NCBI RefSeq assembly: GCF_933775445.1
Contig: NC_065875.1
Coordinates: 21,637,555-21,701,554 of the forward strand
DNA: 64,000 bases
Source of the DNA: Argentina anserina
Lineage: Eukaryota > Streptophyta > Magnoliopsida > Rosales > Rosaceae
Reading direction: 5' to 3'
Shown here: one piece after another, positions 47,113 to 59,289 of the stretch
Layout: every line of letters begins with the position of its first letter
Numbering within the stretch: the stretch's first letter is position 1
Program-made: the position numbers and the translations under genes
Notes under the pieces: model-generated
Told to the model about the DNA's origin: nothing
The model's database searches: none
What the model saw: the letters and a program-made list of their open reading frames with translations, nothing else

Positions 47113-47508
47113 ATGCAGGGAACTGAAGAGGAAGAGAAGAAGATTGATAGAATGGATGATCCTCAGAACGAGACCAGCGACCAGGATTTGATCGTGAAGG
47201 TGGAGATTCCGGTAGATGAGCCGCCGAGTACTCCACGTGAAATTGCATGCGGCCACGCATGTGGTCATCAACACGGGCTTACAAGGCAGCAGAGCATGTC
47301 TAGGGCGACGCCGAGTGCTAACTGCCTTTGCTCCCCAACCACTCACGTTGGTTCATTCCGGTGCAGGCTCCACCGTTCTCCCAGCCTCAATAAGTCTGCG
47401 AGTTTCAAAACGCCGAGCCTCCAGAGGACAAGGAGCAGCCTGGAATATGGATCATCATCGCCGCGCCCAGGTAGAATGGAGGCCACATCCAAGCCGGCTG
47501 CAAGCTAG
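47113..47508 (+). CDS. Small Ser-rich protein (GSFRCRLHR type)
   Basis: 131 aa. Acidic N-terminus (EEEEKK, DQDLIVKVEIPVDEPPSTPRE), then His/Cys/Ser-rich (CGHACGHQHG), and a GSFRCRLHRSPSLNKSASFK block followed by Ser/Arg-rich phosphosite-like text. The FRCRLHR motif is shared by plant serine-rich protein-related families of unknown function. Translation could instead start at the internal ATG at 47152. GCAG just before the first codons looks like an acceptor, so an upstream non-coding exon is possible. No transmembrane segment or signal peptide. Confidence 0.6.
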   Translation: MQGTEEEEKKIDRMDDPQNETSDQDLIVKVEIPVDEPPSTPREIACGHACGHQHGLTRQQSMSRATPSANCLCSPTTHVGSFRCRLHRSPSLNKSASFKTPSLQRTRSSLEYGSSSPRPGRMEATSKPAAS

Positions 47509-49745
47509 CTAGCCGATACTTGCTCATTTACAAAGTTCACGAGTATGATCATAAATTTATAATAATGTTTAAAAATAAGAATACTAGCTAGCAAGACAAT
47601 TCGATTTTTGAATTTTTGGCAAAATAAGTGCGCTGTTGCTGTTATTAGTTATTACTCCCATAATCACATATATATGGTTTGGAGGTAGAGTGTGAGACAT
47701 TGCATTCTCTTTAATTGTTTTTATCATCCATAATTTTAGTCCCTCAAATAAAGCTGGAAATGGAATTTATGGTCTGGCCGGGTTCCTGATATGCGACCGA
47801 GACCATATATAACATTAAATTTGCAGCAGCTACCATATTGAAAGCAACGCGTTACTATTTGCTGGATTAGTAGAAATGTGTTTTACGAGTTACAAAAGCA
47901 TTTGCATATAGCATTCTAAAGAAGCTCACGCAGTACCCGGTTGATCCTTCTCAAGAAAACAGTACATTTTCAAAAATTCAAGGGATTGGGAGGAAATAAT
48001 GTGCTTCTTACAAAAGCACTGCAAAAACGTATGTACTATTAACTTAGAATTAAGATTATAAGATGATCTTCTCTCTGATGTGCAAGATACAATAATCACA
48101 GATACGGAAGAGCACCATCCAATATGTGCTTGCTCCGGAAGTTCTTTGGAGTACATTTACAAGAAGAGCACGTATAAGCATTAAGCAATAACTGCAAATC
48201 TGCTTCTACTGCAAACACTCCTAAACAGATGCTTCAGGCTAGGTTCGGATTGGGACAATCTAATTCCAATCTTGTTTGATTACGTATAATGTACGTATAA
48301 GCGATTAAGCGCAATCTATAAGAGAATTTTACCGAAGGCCTTGGAATGTTGAATTAATCAACTTTGATTGTGGGGGTGGGGGAGGATGACGGTATGATGT
48401 GGAAAGGACATGGATCACCTACCATGGACATTGATGAAGCAAAGCACCAAATCTGATGCTGCATGAAACAAGCAATGAACAAAAATTGAGTTCGACTATC
48501 TCTGTACTAATTCCCTTGGAACACTGACATGTCTGTTTCAGCATGAAAGTTTGATCTCAGTGTTTCATGTGAGCAAACGACTCCATACGCCGACCGTTCC
48601 AACAATGGAAATTCCATTCAAGTTGGCGGTACGTAATCCTTTTTGGTTGATAGACATGGAACTTTACTCATCAACTGAACAATGAAAGTGACCCTGCACC
48701 AGTTAATTTGTGTCTGCAACTGCAAGTCAATTACATTGCCGAATATGGGGAAGACGGCAAGTATCTAAACAAGCAACAGAATCCACCATTGTTCAGCTTG
48801 TGCATTCTTGACCATAATGACATTCCCTAAGAACAAATTTTTGGAGCACAATAGTGAGCTTGCAACTTAGTAGTAGTTGTTAGGAATCTACTAGTTCTGA
48901 CCCATTTTGACTAGGATATGCACATTCTCAAACAATAATAATGTGGTGGGAGGCATGTCTCCAGTCACTTTTGTTGTGGGATTTTGATGACTTGGGAGTA
49001 GCATTGTACTGGTTGCCAAACATCTATTGGTTTTGGCCTTTTGGGGTATTTGCATTATGACCAATTCCATGTAGTATCACAGTCCCAGCCTCCCAGGTAG
49101 GTTCATGTCCAATCCAGCTTGAATAATGCAAAAGCAAAGCTAATTTCTACTGTCGAGCATACAATTTGGAACAGAACCACTGGATTTGATATTGTGTAAT
49201 TGTTGATTCAAGGTAATGAGTTTTGTCTCTTGGTGTTCATGGTACATTTGTTTATAGTATCTTCAATATCTTGTTATCTCTGTTTTTAAACAGAATTCTC
49301 TAGCAAATAAGAAATTCACTGCTGTCTTCATTCTATTATTTCTGGGGAATCAAATTTCGATTTGATTAATGATTTAATTCCAGTACTGCACTTGTGTATT
49401 ATGTCTGATTCGGGAACTCACTCCCAAGAATAAAAATCTGATTAGCATGGTGAGGATCCAATGAGTTTGCAGCAAAGAGACAAGAACTGGTGTTCCAGAT
49501 TTGTAGACAGACAACAAAATTCGGTCCCACATTGTTCATTACCAAAGATTTTGATCACTGAAAATCTTCTTTCTTATTATAAGAGATTACATAAACAATG
49601 CACATTGGGATTCTTAATCTTGTTCCTAGTAAGTTACAAGGAATATATGAAGAAAGAAGAAGAAGAAGAAGAAGAAGAAGAAGCATAGTATATGGTAATT
49701 CTTTGGACTTGCCATATTCCATCTTGACAGCTAAACAAAAATCAC
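47509..49745. other. Intergenic, no gene seen
   Basis: 2.2 kb with no supported gene. A GAA microsatellite lies near 49656-49683, close to the 3' end of the NPH3-type gene. Confidence 0.4.
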
Positions 49746-52290
49746 TCAGTTCTTTTCACTTGGAGTAGTACTACTTCTGTTGCTGGACCATAACTTGCTA
49801 AGCATTCTTTTGGGTCTTGTAGGCAGTAAGCAGAGAGCTTTAAGCCTTGAGCTTCTCCCAATCCCATTGTCATCAAGATCATCATCTTCCTCTAGCTTCA
49901 TACGTAGCGTTGACATCTTCGATTTGGGTGATTTAAGGCCCGAGACACTCCATTGATCCTCTGCAGGGATGATGCTAGAGGCGCTTAAGGGCGGTGGTGG
50001 CCGTGTTGGATCAATGTTATGTGATGCCAGAAGAGCCCTTATGTTGCTTGGCAAGTCGGTCACTTTGCCGCCCCCCATGGCCGCTCTAGCTTGCTCGAAG
50101 AAGAGAACTTGGACCACCACTCTCAGTGGCAGTAGCTCATTTTGTGCAGCATGAATGCAGGCCTCCATGGTCAGCTTTTTGCAGTTTAGTATTCTACACA
50201 GCCTTTTCCTTTCACTCTTGTTCAGGTCTGGATGTGCCTGATTTGATGTCCAAGCATATAACAACTTTAATCAATACATTTAAAGTTAGAACACTCAACA
50301 TCAACAAGAATCAGACTAAATTCAATCACAGTTTGTTTGATCCAAAATTCTAAATTTGGGGATGCACAAAAATGTTATCAACAAATTGTGGATTGATTCC
50401 TGCTAAATAACTGGTGGGTCAACCTAATCCTATTAGTAATAAATTATGACCGTGACATGATTTTAAGGTCAAGGGTTGGTTATCTACTGGTAATGCTGAC
50501 CCACAACCTAAAATGCGACAGTGAAACTAATTTTGCGTAGAAACCCAAACATTTGAATAATGGAAAGTTTACAACCTAATCCTGTCATTTACCTTAAGAA
50601 CATCCTAAACTGTGATGATGAATATACCCAGAAGTCTAGACACAATGCAAAATGGAATAGTGGTAAATTAAAGAAGCAATTACCTTTAGGTAAATGTCAA
50701 TAGCTCTGTAGAGTTCATCATGATCATGCCTGGCAAATTCTGGTAATGACTCAGCAATCGCAATAAACTTGGCCAGAGGCAAATTTACATCCCTACCAAT
50801 TTCCTGAAGATACACATCCACAAGCTTTGCCACTTTCAGTTTTGAACTATGTGATGCTGAAGAAGATCTTCGGCTCTCCTGAAACTCGAAATCAATGTTC
50901 TCAGCTGACCTAGACCTTCTCCTTTGGTAATTACCCAGCTTGGATCTTGGAGGACTAGTAGGGGGACTCTGCCCTTGTAACTTGAATTGCTCCAAAATGG
51001 TCATAACAATGTCTACATCATATCGAGTACCCTTAGCTTCATATGGTACAGAAGGTATTAACAAATCACCAACTGTTGCTTCCTCTAACTGGAGTCCAAC
51101 TCTTTTAGCCAATTCCATTTTGGAAGAGGAAGGAGCATTGAGAATATTGGCTGCTTTCAACAGTTTGAGCAAGAAACTACTAGAAGTAGCACCTTTCTCA
51201 GCTGGAACTAAGCTCACAATTGTCTCCAAAATCAGCCTATGCTTTGAAGTCACATCATTCCCTGTGTCTGAATCAGAATCAGATGTCGATGCTGCTTGTT
51301 TGTTGTACCCATTTTTCGATATGTTGGGTAGCCATTTTGCTGCATATATTTTCAATGCATCACCTATGAGATTAGAGGGTATTCTTCCACCAGATTTGAT
51401 ACCAATCATGGTCCTCCAGAAAAGGTCTATTCCCAATTCTGCTATATCCTCAGCCCACCACCCCTTGTTTCCAGGCTTGCCATGCCTCAGGCTCTCGGCA
51501 CCATTGCATGACACATCATCTCTCACCCTCCGGGAGTAGCTATGTGACAAGCTAACCTTCGAAGGGTGTGTTAGGACTTTGGAGACAATTGTGTCTATAC
51601 ATCTGCCTGTGATTCCAAGGTCCTCAGACCACAGAGGAAAGGCCTTGGTGCTTTGTAGAGTGGCAATTGAGTCTCTCCAGCCATGAAGTATGCATGAGTT
51701 GAAGAAAACCTCAAGCTTGTATATCAAGTTTCCCTTCTCAACGTCTTCAGTCATCTGCAAGTACTCTGCGGCGCAGCGAGCAGCTACAATGTTGTTGGCA
51801 CTAAGGGTGATTGTGATTCCATAGCAGAACTTTGCGCAGAGCTCGAATGCCTCAACTCCACTGGGAAAATCATGCAGTTGGATTATCTGCTGTGGTGAGG
51901 TTTCTGCATATTCAGAGCAGAGCCTCTGCAGCCTCAAACACTTTGACAGTAGTGGAAACTGTGTGACATATGAAAATGGATGAATCAATTTCAAGAAAGA
52001 AAAAAAAACACTCAGCTGCAACACTCAATAGGAATTAGAGAAACTTAATGACTGTACCTTGTGTAGCAAATATCTGCGCCCCTTCACCTGAATTATGAGA
52101 TCACTTGAAACTTCAGAGGAAACTGACCTGAATTGAGCAGAAAAATTAGAACTTTGGTAACAACCTGTAATTCATTAATGACAGCAGCATATCTCAAGAG
52201 TAAATTTACATATAATCAGGTGCTATCTTACCTCACAGCCTCTGAAGTGTAGAAAGTATCTGGCCTAGATCCAAGTTTCATAAACTTCAT
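49746..52290 (-). CDS. NPH3/RPT2-family BTB protein (4 exons)
   Basis: Exons (minus) 52290-52232, 52127-52058, 51958-50684 and 50237-49746 join to 1896 nt, 631 aa. Residues 1-43 ([20 protein letters not shown], then [17 protein letters not shown]) and exon 3 ([16 protein letters not shown]) give a BTB/POZ domain, ending near [13 protein letters not shown]. The NPH3 domain follows ([47 protein letters not shown]). The family motif [20 protein letters not shown] spans the last intron. A C-terminal Ser/Arg-rich tail ends TTPSEKN. Such proteins are thought to act as CUL3 substrate adaptors in phototropin or auxin-related signalling at the plasma membrane. Closest type I recognise is At1g67900-like. 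Splice sites are all GT-AG. Confidence 0.93.
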
Positions 52291-52534
52291 GGCTATTGGT
52301 TTCCTTCACATCAGCTTGTCCTCAACATAATTGAATTGTATATTCCACTTGTTGGGTTACAGAACTTGTCCAAAATGAGCTCAACCCCAAAAACTAAATT
52401 ACAGAATTCCACAACATTGAAAGAGAAAAGAACTGGAAATAGAATTTTCTTGGATGAGGGAGGATATCCAAGAACAAAGGAAAACCAAGAACTCTTCTTG
52501 AGGAGGGTGTGATACTAAATGAGTTTCATTTATA

Positions 52535-52536
<2 letters not shown>

Positions 52537-52578
<42 letters not shown>
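52537..52578. repeat. (AT)n microsatellite
   Basis: 42 bp of AT upstream of the NPH3-type gene, probably in its 5' UTR or promoter. Other AT runs: 13135-13158, 58851-58880, 63153-63189. Confidence 0.95.
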
Positions 52579-52582
<4 letters not shown>

Positions 52583-53357
52583 AAGAGCCAAAATGACAAA
52601 AACACTGAGGATCAAAAACACAAAGTCCAGGTCCTATCAGTCAAATTCTATACCCCATGTGACTTGGACATGCAAACAAAGAACCCAAAGTCACTGCAAT
52701 ACCAACCAAATCCTCCAACCAGCCAACCAGATTAATCAAATTTAAAAGAACACCAGCTTAAACAAACTAAAGCTGCTCAAAACCCAAGTAAACAAGACCA
52801 ACTTCAAAGTATGAATCTTTACGATCAAAATATGAACTTAAAGCAAACCCAGAAACAGAAACTGTCAGGAAATCGAATATTGACCCTGAAAAATGAAAGA
52901 AAATTTCACCTCTCTTTTACTGTAACTTGAAGATGAAAAATGGATTGAGGCCTTCTTCTCTAGCAAGTAGTATGGACATGCCAGCGTGCATATCAAAAGG
53001 CAGCTCCCACGTGCTTGTCTAGAGCCCACTTGTGCCCTTCGCTCTCATCATTGCCACTCCATTTTTTATTACAATTCTAAGCCTCCAGATTATTATTTTT
53101 GTCAAACTCTATTTTCTACACTATCATTATGGAATTGCATTGTTAATTTCTAAAAGTGAATATCAGAGGAAAAAGAGGCTAAAGATGAATGTATGTATTA
53201 TGTATGCATTTGAAAGGAATACAAATGACACATGACAAGGAGAGAGTAAATTAAATTAGAATAATATAAGGCAATGAAGCGGCGAACGGTTCAAAAAAAC
53301 TGATTTGAATATATGTAATTCACGTGTTGTAAGGCAACTACTAGCTGCTGGAACAAG

Positions 53358-54132
53358 GTTCTAAAAAGCGTTAGGCGGTATGCACGCGGACAGCCACCTC
53401 CTAGCGCCTAGACGGTTAGGCGGCCTCCTAGGCGGCGCCTAGGCGGTTTTGAATTATTAAATATTTATTTATTTTTATACATATATTTAAACTATTTTAA
53501 TGATTAAAAATATATAATGATGTTTAATATTAATTTTAAAAATACTAAAAATAGTCTAAATTCACATAACTTAAATAGAAAGTCCATAAAAATATTTGAA
53601 GAAAAGATAAATAATGAAACAAATGTAATAATACTAAATCTCAATTTATTTCTCTCCAAATTATTTCCTAACTCATTCAGTATCGAACTCAAACTTAATA
53701 TTCATATTTCTTTCCTCTTCTTCTGTTGATGAGATTCAGTTTTCAAAAAATAGACAAAGAGTGAGAGCTACGGCCTCTTTTAGTTTTTTTTTTATGTCAA
53801 ATGATGGTTGACCGACTAGGACTGAATAGAGCCAATTAGACCGCCTAACACTGAATAGGGCCGCCTAGACCGCCTATGACTGAATAGGGCCGCCTAGGAC
53901 CGCTTAGGACTGAATATGGCCGCCTATGACTGCTTAGGACTGAATAGAGCCCCCTAAGACCGCTCAGAACCGCCTAGGACCGCCTAAGACCGTCTAGAAC
54001 CGCCAAGGACCACCTAGAACCGCTTAGGACCGCCTAATTCACAAAACGCCACATATGGCCGCCGAGACAAAAAGCGTGGCGGTGGGTGACCTCCTAGCGC
54101 CTAGGCGGCCGCCTAGACCGTTTTTTTAGAAC
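53358..54132. mobile_element. GCCTAGGCGG-rich TIR element
   Basis: GTTCTAAAAA at the left and TTTTTTAGAAC at the right are inverted, each followed inward by GGCGG/CCTAG words (CTCCTAGCGCCTAG occurs near both ends). 53840-54050 is a minisatellite of GACCGCCTA(G/T)GACTGAATAG-like units. AT-rich centre, no ORF for a transposase. No TSD found. A non-autonomous DNA transposon, class uncertain. Confidence 0.55.
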
Positions 54133-54479
54133 ATTGTACTGAAATATTTAAGAAGATGATTTTTTAAATTTTTAGAGTTGCTCATACGAAATTCCAAATT
54201 TTAATTGGTGAATTAGATTTCAGTAGATTTTAGCTAGAATGTCCATTTGAGACGCATAATACCTTTCTGAAATGGAAACGACGAGATCTACAAGACTCAC
54301 ATTAGTTTAGGGTTTCCCGTCAGATTTAAGCCAAATAATGACGGTTCACTGTTCTGATTCGGGATTTAATATTTTAGGCTAGTTATATTTTCATTTTATA
54401 ACTCTTTTTATTTAGGTTAATTTGTTTCCTTTTTAATTAGATTCTTTAGGTTTTAATGTTAGAGTATGACTTTGATTTT

Positions 54480-54672
54480 GTTTAGGTTATTTATGCATAT
54501 ATAAGCATCATTTTTTTTATATTGGGACGACTTTTATATCAATAAACCTTTGAGTTTTCTCAATTATCCTGGTGAATTCCAGAATTTCTTGTGAATTCGA
54601 GAAAACTAGTCTTATGGATTGAAAGCTGCCATTAGTGGATTCCAACGGGTTAATTCCACTGCATCAACAAAT
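54480..54672 (+). repeat. LTR-like repeat fragment
   Basis: Has GCATATATAAGC (TATA-like), CAATAAACC (polyadenylation-like) and a TTCGAGAAAAC...CCAACGGGTTAATTCC order shared with the inverted copy at 150-310. Probably the promoter and 3' part of an old LTR. No partner or TSD. Confidence 0.4.
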
Positions 54673-54679
54673 ACTATAG

Positions 54680-55963
54680 AAGAAGTAAAGGAAAGAAGAG
54701 GATATGTGTATCACTATCAAAGAGATAGGCTTTTGAGGCTTTAAGTCCTTTTAGCCATTCTCCACCACTACCATATCATACAGATGACCAAATGCCATTA
54801 CTGTCCATTGTGACTTAGTTCAATATCGAAACTAACCCTTCTTGTAGTAATGGCATCTGGCCCATGACTGAAGCATTTGAATACTACTGGTGTGATGGTG
54901 AAGACAACATGCATATGATGATGTTAGAATGAGGGCAACTGAAAGCTTTTTTCGTCCTAAACTTTGATAAATGCAAGGCTAAAATAGCTAAATATTGCAG
55001 TTGAAGGTCATCTTCCACAGATTACAGATCGAATTATTTATGGGATTTGCAGCTTTGGGATATTATTTTTGTTCATATTTGTAAGATTGATGCATGATAG
55101 TTACAACAATGAGTTGAACACATTGACAAGCAGCAAGGAAGGCCACATTTTCTAAACATTGAGCTTATGATTCTGACTCTCTAAATATGTACTTATATAA
55201 AATCTTATTTATATGTATCGCACAAGATTAATGCATGATAGCTACAACATTATTGTGCAACTGAGCAGTGAGAACTGGCAGCAAGAATGCAGAGGCCATA
55301 TGGTCGCATACAACACTATTACTACGTAAACCTGGACTAAGACCTAAACCGAAGAAAACTAGAATCGAACTATTTCTGTGAGTGTGAAAAGTCTTGTGAT
55401 TGTTAAGTTCCGGATCAAATGAGATGTGTTTTCTGGGGTTTGTAAGAAAAATGAGCCAAATGTCGACATCTTCAACTTCCGGGGGAGGCAAGTTAACCCC
55501 ACCTCATCTGTGAATTATGATCCAAGTTGAAGCCTTCAGTTCAACAAGAGCTAGCTAGGTTTCACATATATCGATCACTAATTAAACGCATTGTCAACCA
55601 TCATTTATGGTTATTTACCTGCTTGGAGAACCCATTGGCAACTTTGCAAGTCTCAACAAGTACGGAATGAGAAGTAGTTGATCGAAGACAACGAGTATCC
55701 AATTGGAAGAGAAAACAAAAACAAACCAGCAATTGATGGCACGCATGTGTGTTGGGGACATTTTGATTCATCGAAAGAGAAAGAACATGTACACGGGCTG
55801 CTTCCGGCTGCACCATGTTCAGGCAAAATCAGGCAGAGAATGAGACTCATTGCATGTTAAGTCTTGATCAAATATTGACCAAAAAAAAAAGTCTTGATCA
55901 ATGTCGTTCAGATACTTAGAACTCAGCTTGTCTTGGCTTGATCAATACCTCACTGGTCTTTAA
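54680..55963. other. Intergenic, no gene seen
   Basis: A ~75-bp degenerate repeat occurs at 55083-55150 and 55225-55300 (shared TAATGCATGATAG(C/T)TACAACA-like text). Short ORFs here are not supported. Confidence 0.35.
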
Positions 55964-56397
55964 TGTTGGAAATTGATTGGCTTAGATTTGAGCTATTTGG
56001 AATCTCACATTGAAAAAGATGAAGAGTCATCATTGGGTTATAAGGATTGATACCACAAACACTAATGCCGAGACCTTTTGTGAAAAACCTCATACCCGAA
56101 CTCCACCGGGTGGCTAAAGTGGGGGGAGTATCGGCATTCTTTGACCCGTATGTGTGGGATTGTTGAACGCTTCCGCACAACAATTGGTATCAGAGCCAGG
56201 TTGCGCTTGGGACTTGGTGTCTCGTATGATCGAATTTGGTGGAGCTCCCAGTTGAATTGGGGTCACAAGATGCTTGTGGTCGAGGTAGAGCTATTCGGAT
56301 CGTGAGACAATTGGTGATGACTCGAATCACGCCAAAGTGGGGGGATTATCGGCATTATTTGATCTGTATGTGTGGGATTGTTGGTCGCTTCCCAACA
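55964..56397 (+). mobile_element. TRIM-like miniature LTR element, 434 bp, TSD TTTAA
   Basis: An LTR-like segment TGTTGG...CACAACA (55964-56182) is followed at once by a full tRNA-Met primer-binding site (TGGTATCAGAGCC from 56185). About 130 bp of internal DNA then lead to a ~66-bp piece (56332-56397) matching the last part of the LTR and ending CCCAACA. TTTAA flanks both ends (55959-55963 and 56398-56402). No coding capacity. The 3' LTR appears shortened, yet the TSD is intact. Confidence 0.75.
56185..56202 (+). other. Primer-binding site of the TRIM element
   Basis: TGGTATCAGAGCCAGGTT is complementary to the 3' end of plant initiator tRNA-Met and lies 2 bp after the LTR. Confidence 0.85.
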
Positions 56398-56402
56398 TTT
56401 AA

Positions 56403-58484
56403 TTCACTTACCTCAAATCCAGGCAATTGGCCAGTTTTGACTGTTAGATATTTGAGGCTTTGACCTTCTCTGATGTTTTAGGGATTGCGTTTGTTTTAAC
56501 ATCATCCATTTTCCATTTTTTCTTTTTAACTTTAAATATGACATGTGAGCGTATAAAATACTAGAAATTTTCAGTGCGACCACGTTTATCTAAGTGTAAA
56601 TTTATGATTACAATGGTAGACCACTAGATATTATCACGGAGTACTATGATGGTAATGAAAAAATTCTTCTCTCTAGTAATTTATCTTTTTCACCAATTAA
56701 ATAATGATATATGTACAATTAAAATTTTATATATTTAATGATTAATATGCGTTCTTCTTAATATGTTTTTTTAATACAATCTCACTATTGATCTAGTGAC
56801 ATAGTCTCTCATCATTAAATGAGAGGCATGACTTGTGAGTTCACAAGTCACAACAGACTCATTAACATTTTAGTTCATTATTTAATTATGAATACACGTT
56901 CTCTTCAATATGGCTTTCATATAATTGCACGTCTCTTTAACCGTTTAACCTTTTTAAATCTTTTTATATGTTATTCATTTTTGTATTTGATTATAATATC
57001 TCTCTTTGATAATAATCTAATACATGGACATATGCTTTTCAGTATAGCTTTCCCACGACTGACTTGTGAATAGTAGAGCTATAACTTTTAGGATTTTTAA
57101 AATTGACAACTAAAATCAATTGCAATAATTTGAGCGACTCAAACTCAACTAGATAGATGGTCCAAACCGTTATAACTTCTTTAACAAAGTTTAATCTTCA
57201 TTTTCTCATGTGAGATCTATAATCTCATCACAACCTCGTGTGACGCAAGTGTCGAAACTATTTGGATAAACTTATCTTTCTGCCCATCAGCACTACATGG
57301 GCTAACTCAGCAGGCAAGTCTGATATTCTACGAGTCTCAAGTATGCTGAGGACAATGGTCGAGTAATGTTAAGAAAGAAAGAGAGGTGTGTATTTGGCGG
57401 GGAAAAGCTGATGTCCACCCTACAAGCTAGGCGATCGAGATAGAGGAAAGTGGATGAATCAAACAGTTCCACAAATAATAGCCGTAATGGTCCTCACCGT
57501 GCCGCCCAACGGGGTAGCCAACAGACAATATGGGACCCTAATTAACCCCACCGTAACATCCCAGCTAATCCAGTCCTCTACTGTAAACTCTAAACTGTAC
57601 AGTTTCCATATATACCAGATCTGAAAGGGTTTAGTTGCGGCCGTACTAGACCTTGGTCTCATACTCAACTCATGCTCTTGCTCAAGCATAGTACGTGTAA
57701 TCTACTAACTTATACCAGTTATATGACCATTATGACGTAACTTTGACGCTCATGGATAAGAAAAAAATTAAGAATAACAGATTATATACAAGAAAAGAGC
57801 TAAACCAAAAAACGATTTTGCCAAAATTTTCACCAAGAGAGTCAAGTATGTTGATATAGGTTATTAGGTTATATAACTTTCTATAAAGCTAGATATATTC
57901 TTAAGAAACACAAGGAGCCCACAGAATTATACGCATAGAGATCCTGTTACGAAATTCCAAGCTAGCTGGGGTAAGAATTTTATTAGGGAATAGAGAGGGC
58001 ACCACAATTCCACATTGGAAAAAAGCTGAAAGAGACTTTGGTCGACAGTGAATAGAATAGCCTGTACGTGTAAATGAGATCGAATGCTACAAGTCATAAG
58101 AAGGAACAACAAAGCATCGATCTCGAACACAGAACACAACAAGGCAAGCATCAGAATCATATATGTTGCTCAGCCAGTGCACGTACTATATGTGCAGCTT
58201 TGGAAGTATACATGCCGTAACATGCACACCTACAAATCTTGAATCCCAAAAGAGAATGAACCAGTATAACATGTGAGCAGAGATAGAGAGCTAGTGTAGT
58301 TAATTAGTCTATTTTATTTTATTTTATTTTGCGACACTAATCTTATATAAACTAATTACCGATCCCCAGAATTATTCTTGAGAAAGTATCTATTTCTTCA
58401 TTGTGATTGAGTTTCTACCATCTCAAAACTCATGCTAGGATTAGCACTTAGTAAAAGCTAGTATTTCTCTTGCTAGCTAGTAGA
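56403..58484. other. Intergenic, no gene seen
   Basis: About 2 kb of AT-rich DNA. No ORF, RNA gene or repeat that I can support. Confidence 0.4.
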
Positions 58485-58846
58485 GAGCGAAGCCCCGCTT
58501 TGAAATTAAAATGCCGATATCCTTATATGACTAGTTTTTCGGTCACATTTTCACTATTCAGTAGTTAGATATATATGTGTAGATCATCTATACAAAATTT
58601 CACTCAATTTGGTGATTGTTAAGGTATCAAAACACTATTAAATCTATGAACCAACCAAATCTGTCTAACTATAACCATTATTGTAAATTATAATTGTGAA
58701 AGCTTAAACGGTCACCAAATTGAATGAAATTTTATATGGATGATCTACACATACATATCTAATTACTGATGTGAAAAAATGACCGAAAATAGTCAAACAA
58801 TGACCTCCACAATTTAATTTCAAAGCAGGAATCTGCTCATAAAGAG

Positions 58847-58848
<2 letters not shown>
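58485..58848. mobile_element. Foldback MITE C
   Basis: The left half (GCTTTGAAATTAA, TTTTTCGGTCA, GTGTAGATCATC) recurs in inverse orientation in the right half, so the ~360 bp folds back on itself almost end to end. Edges are approximate. Shares TTTTCGGTCA with the neighbour at 58881-59278. Confidence 0.6.
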
Positions 58849-58880
<32 letters not shown>

Positions 58881-58883
<3 letters not shown>

Positions 58884-59278
58884 TCCCTATCCAGAGTGAA
58901 GCTTCACTCTGAAATTATAGAGTGAAGTTCTAATTTTGAAACACTTTTCGGTCAAATTTTTTCACCATAAGCGATTCAATATTTAGGTATGCTATTCAAG
59001 ATCATATATACAAATTTCATCTAATTCGGACATCGTTAAAGTATTAAAATTAGATTAAATCAATGAATGAATTAAAACTGTTCAACGTGAACCGTTCGTG
59101 TAAATCTCAATTTTAAAAGCTCAAACCATTGTCAAATTAGATGAAATTTTGTAGATATGATCTTGAATAGCATACCTAAATATTGAATCGCTTATGGTGA
59201 AAAAAATTGACCGAAAAGTGTGCCAAAATTGGAACTTCACTATGTAATTTCAGAGTGAAACTTCACTCTGGATAGAGA
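58881..59278. mobile_element. Foldback MITE D
   Basis: CTATCCAGAGTGAAGCTTCA at the left is matched inversely at the right (TGAAACTTCACTCTGGATAG). The arms continue inward through TTTTCGGTCAA and CATAAGCGATTCAATATTTA. About 400 bp, non-coding, inside an AT-repeat context (probably a TA target). Confidence 0.75.
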
Positions 59279-59289
59279 CGTTATATATA

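Noticed and set aside
55228..55491. 87-codon ORF (minus)
   Set aside because: No recognisable features; overlaps a degenerate short duplication.
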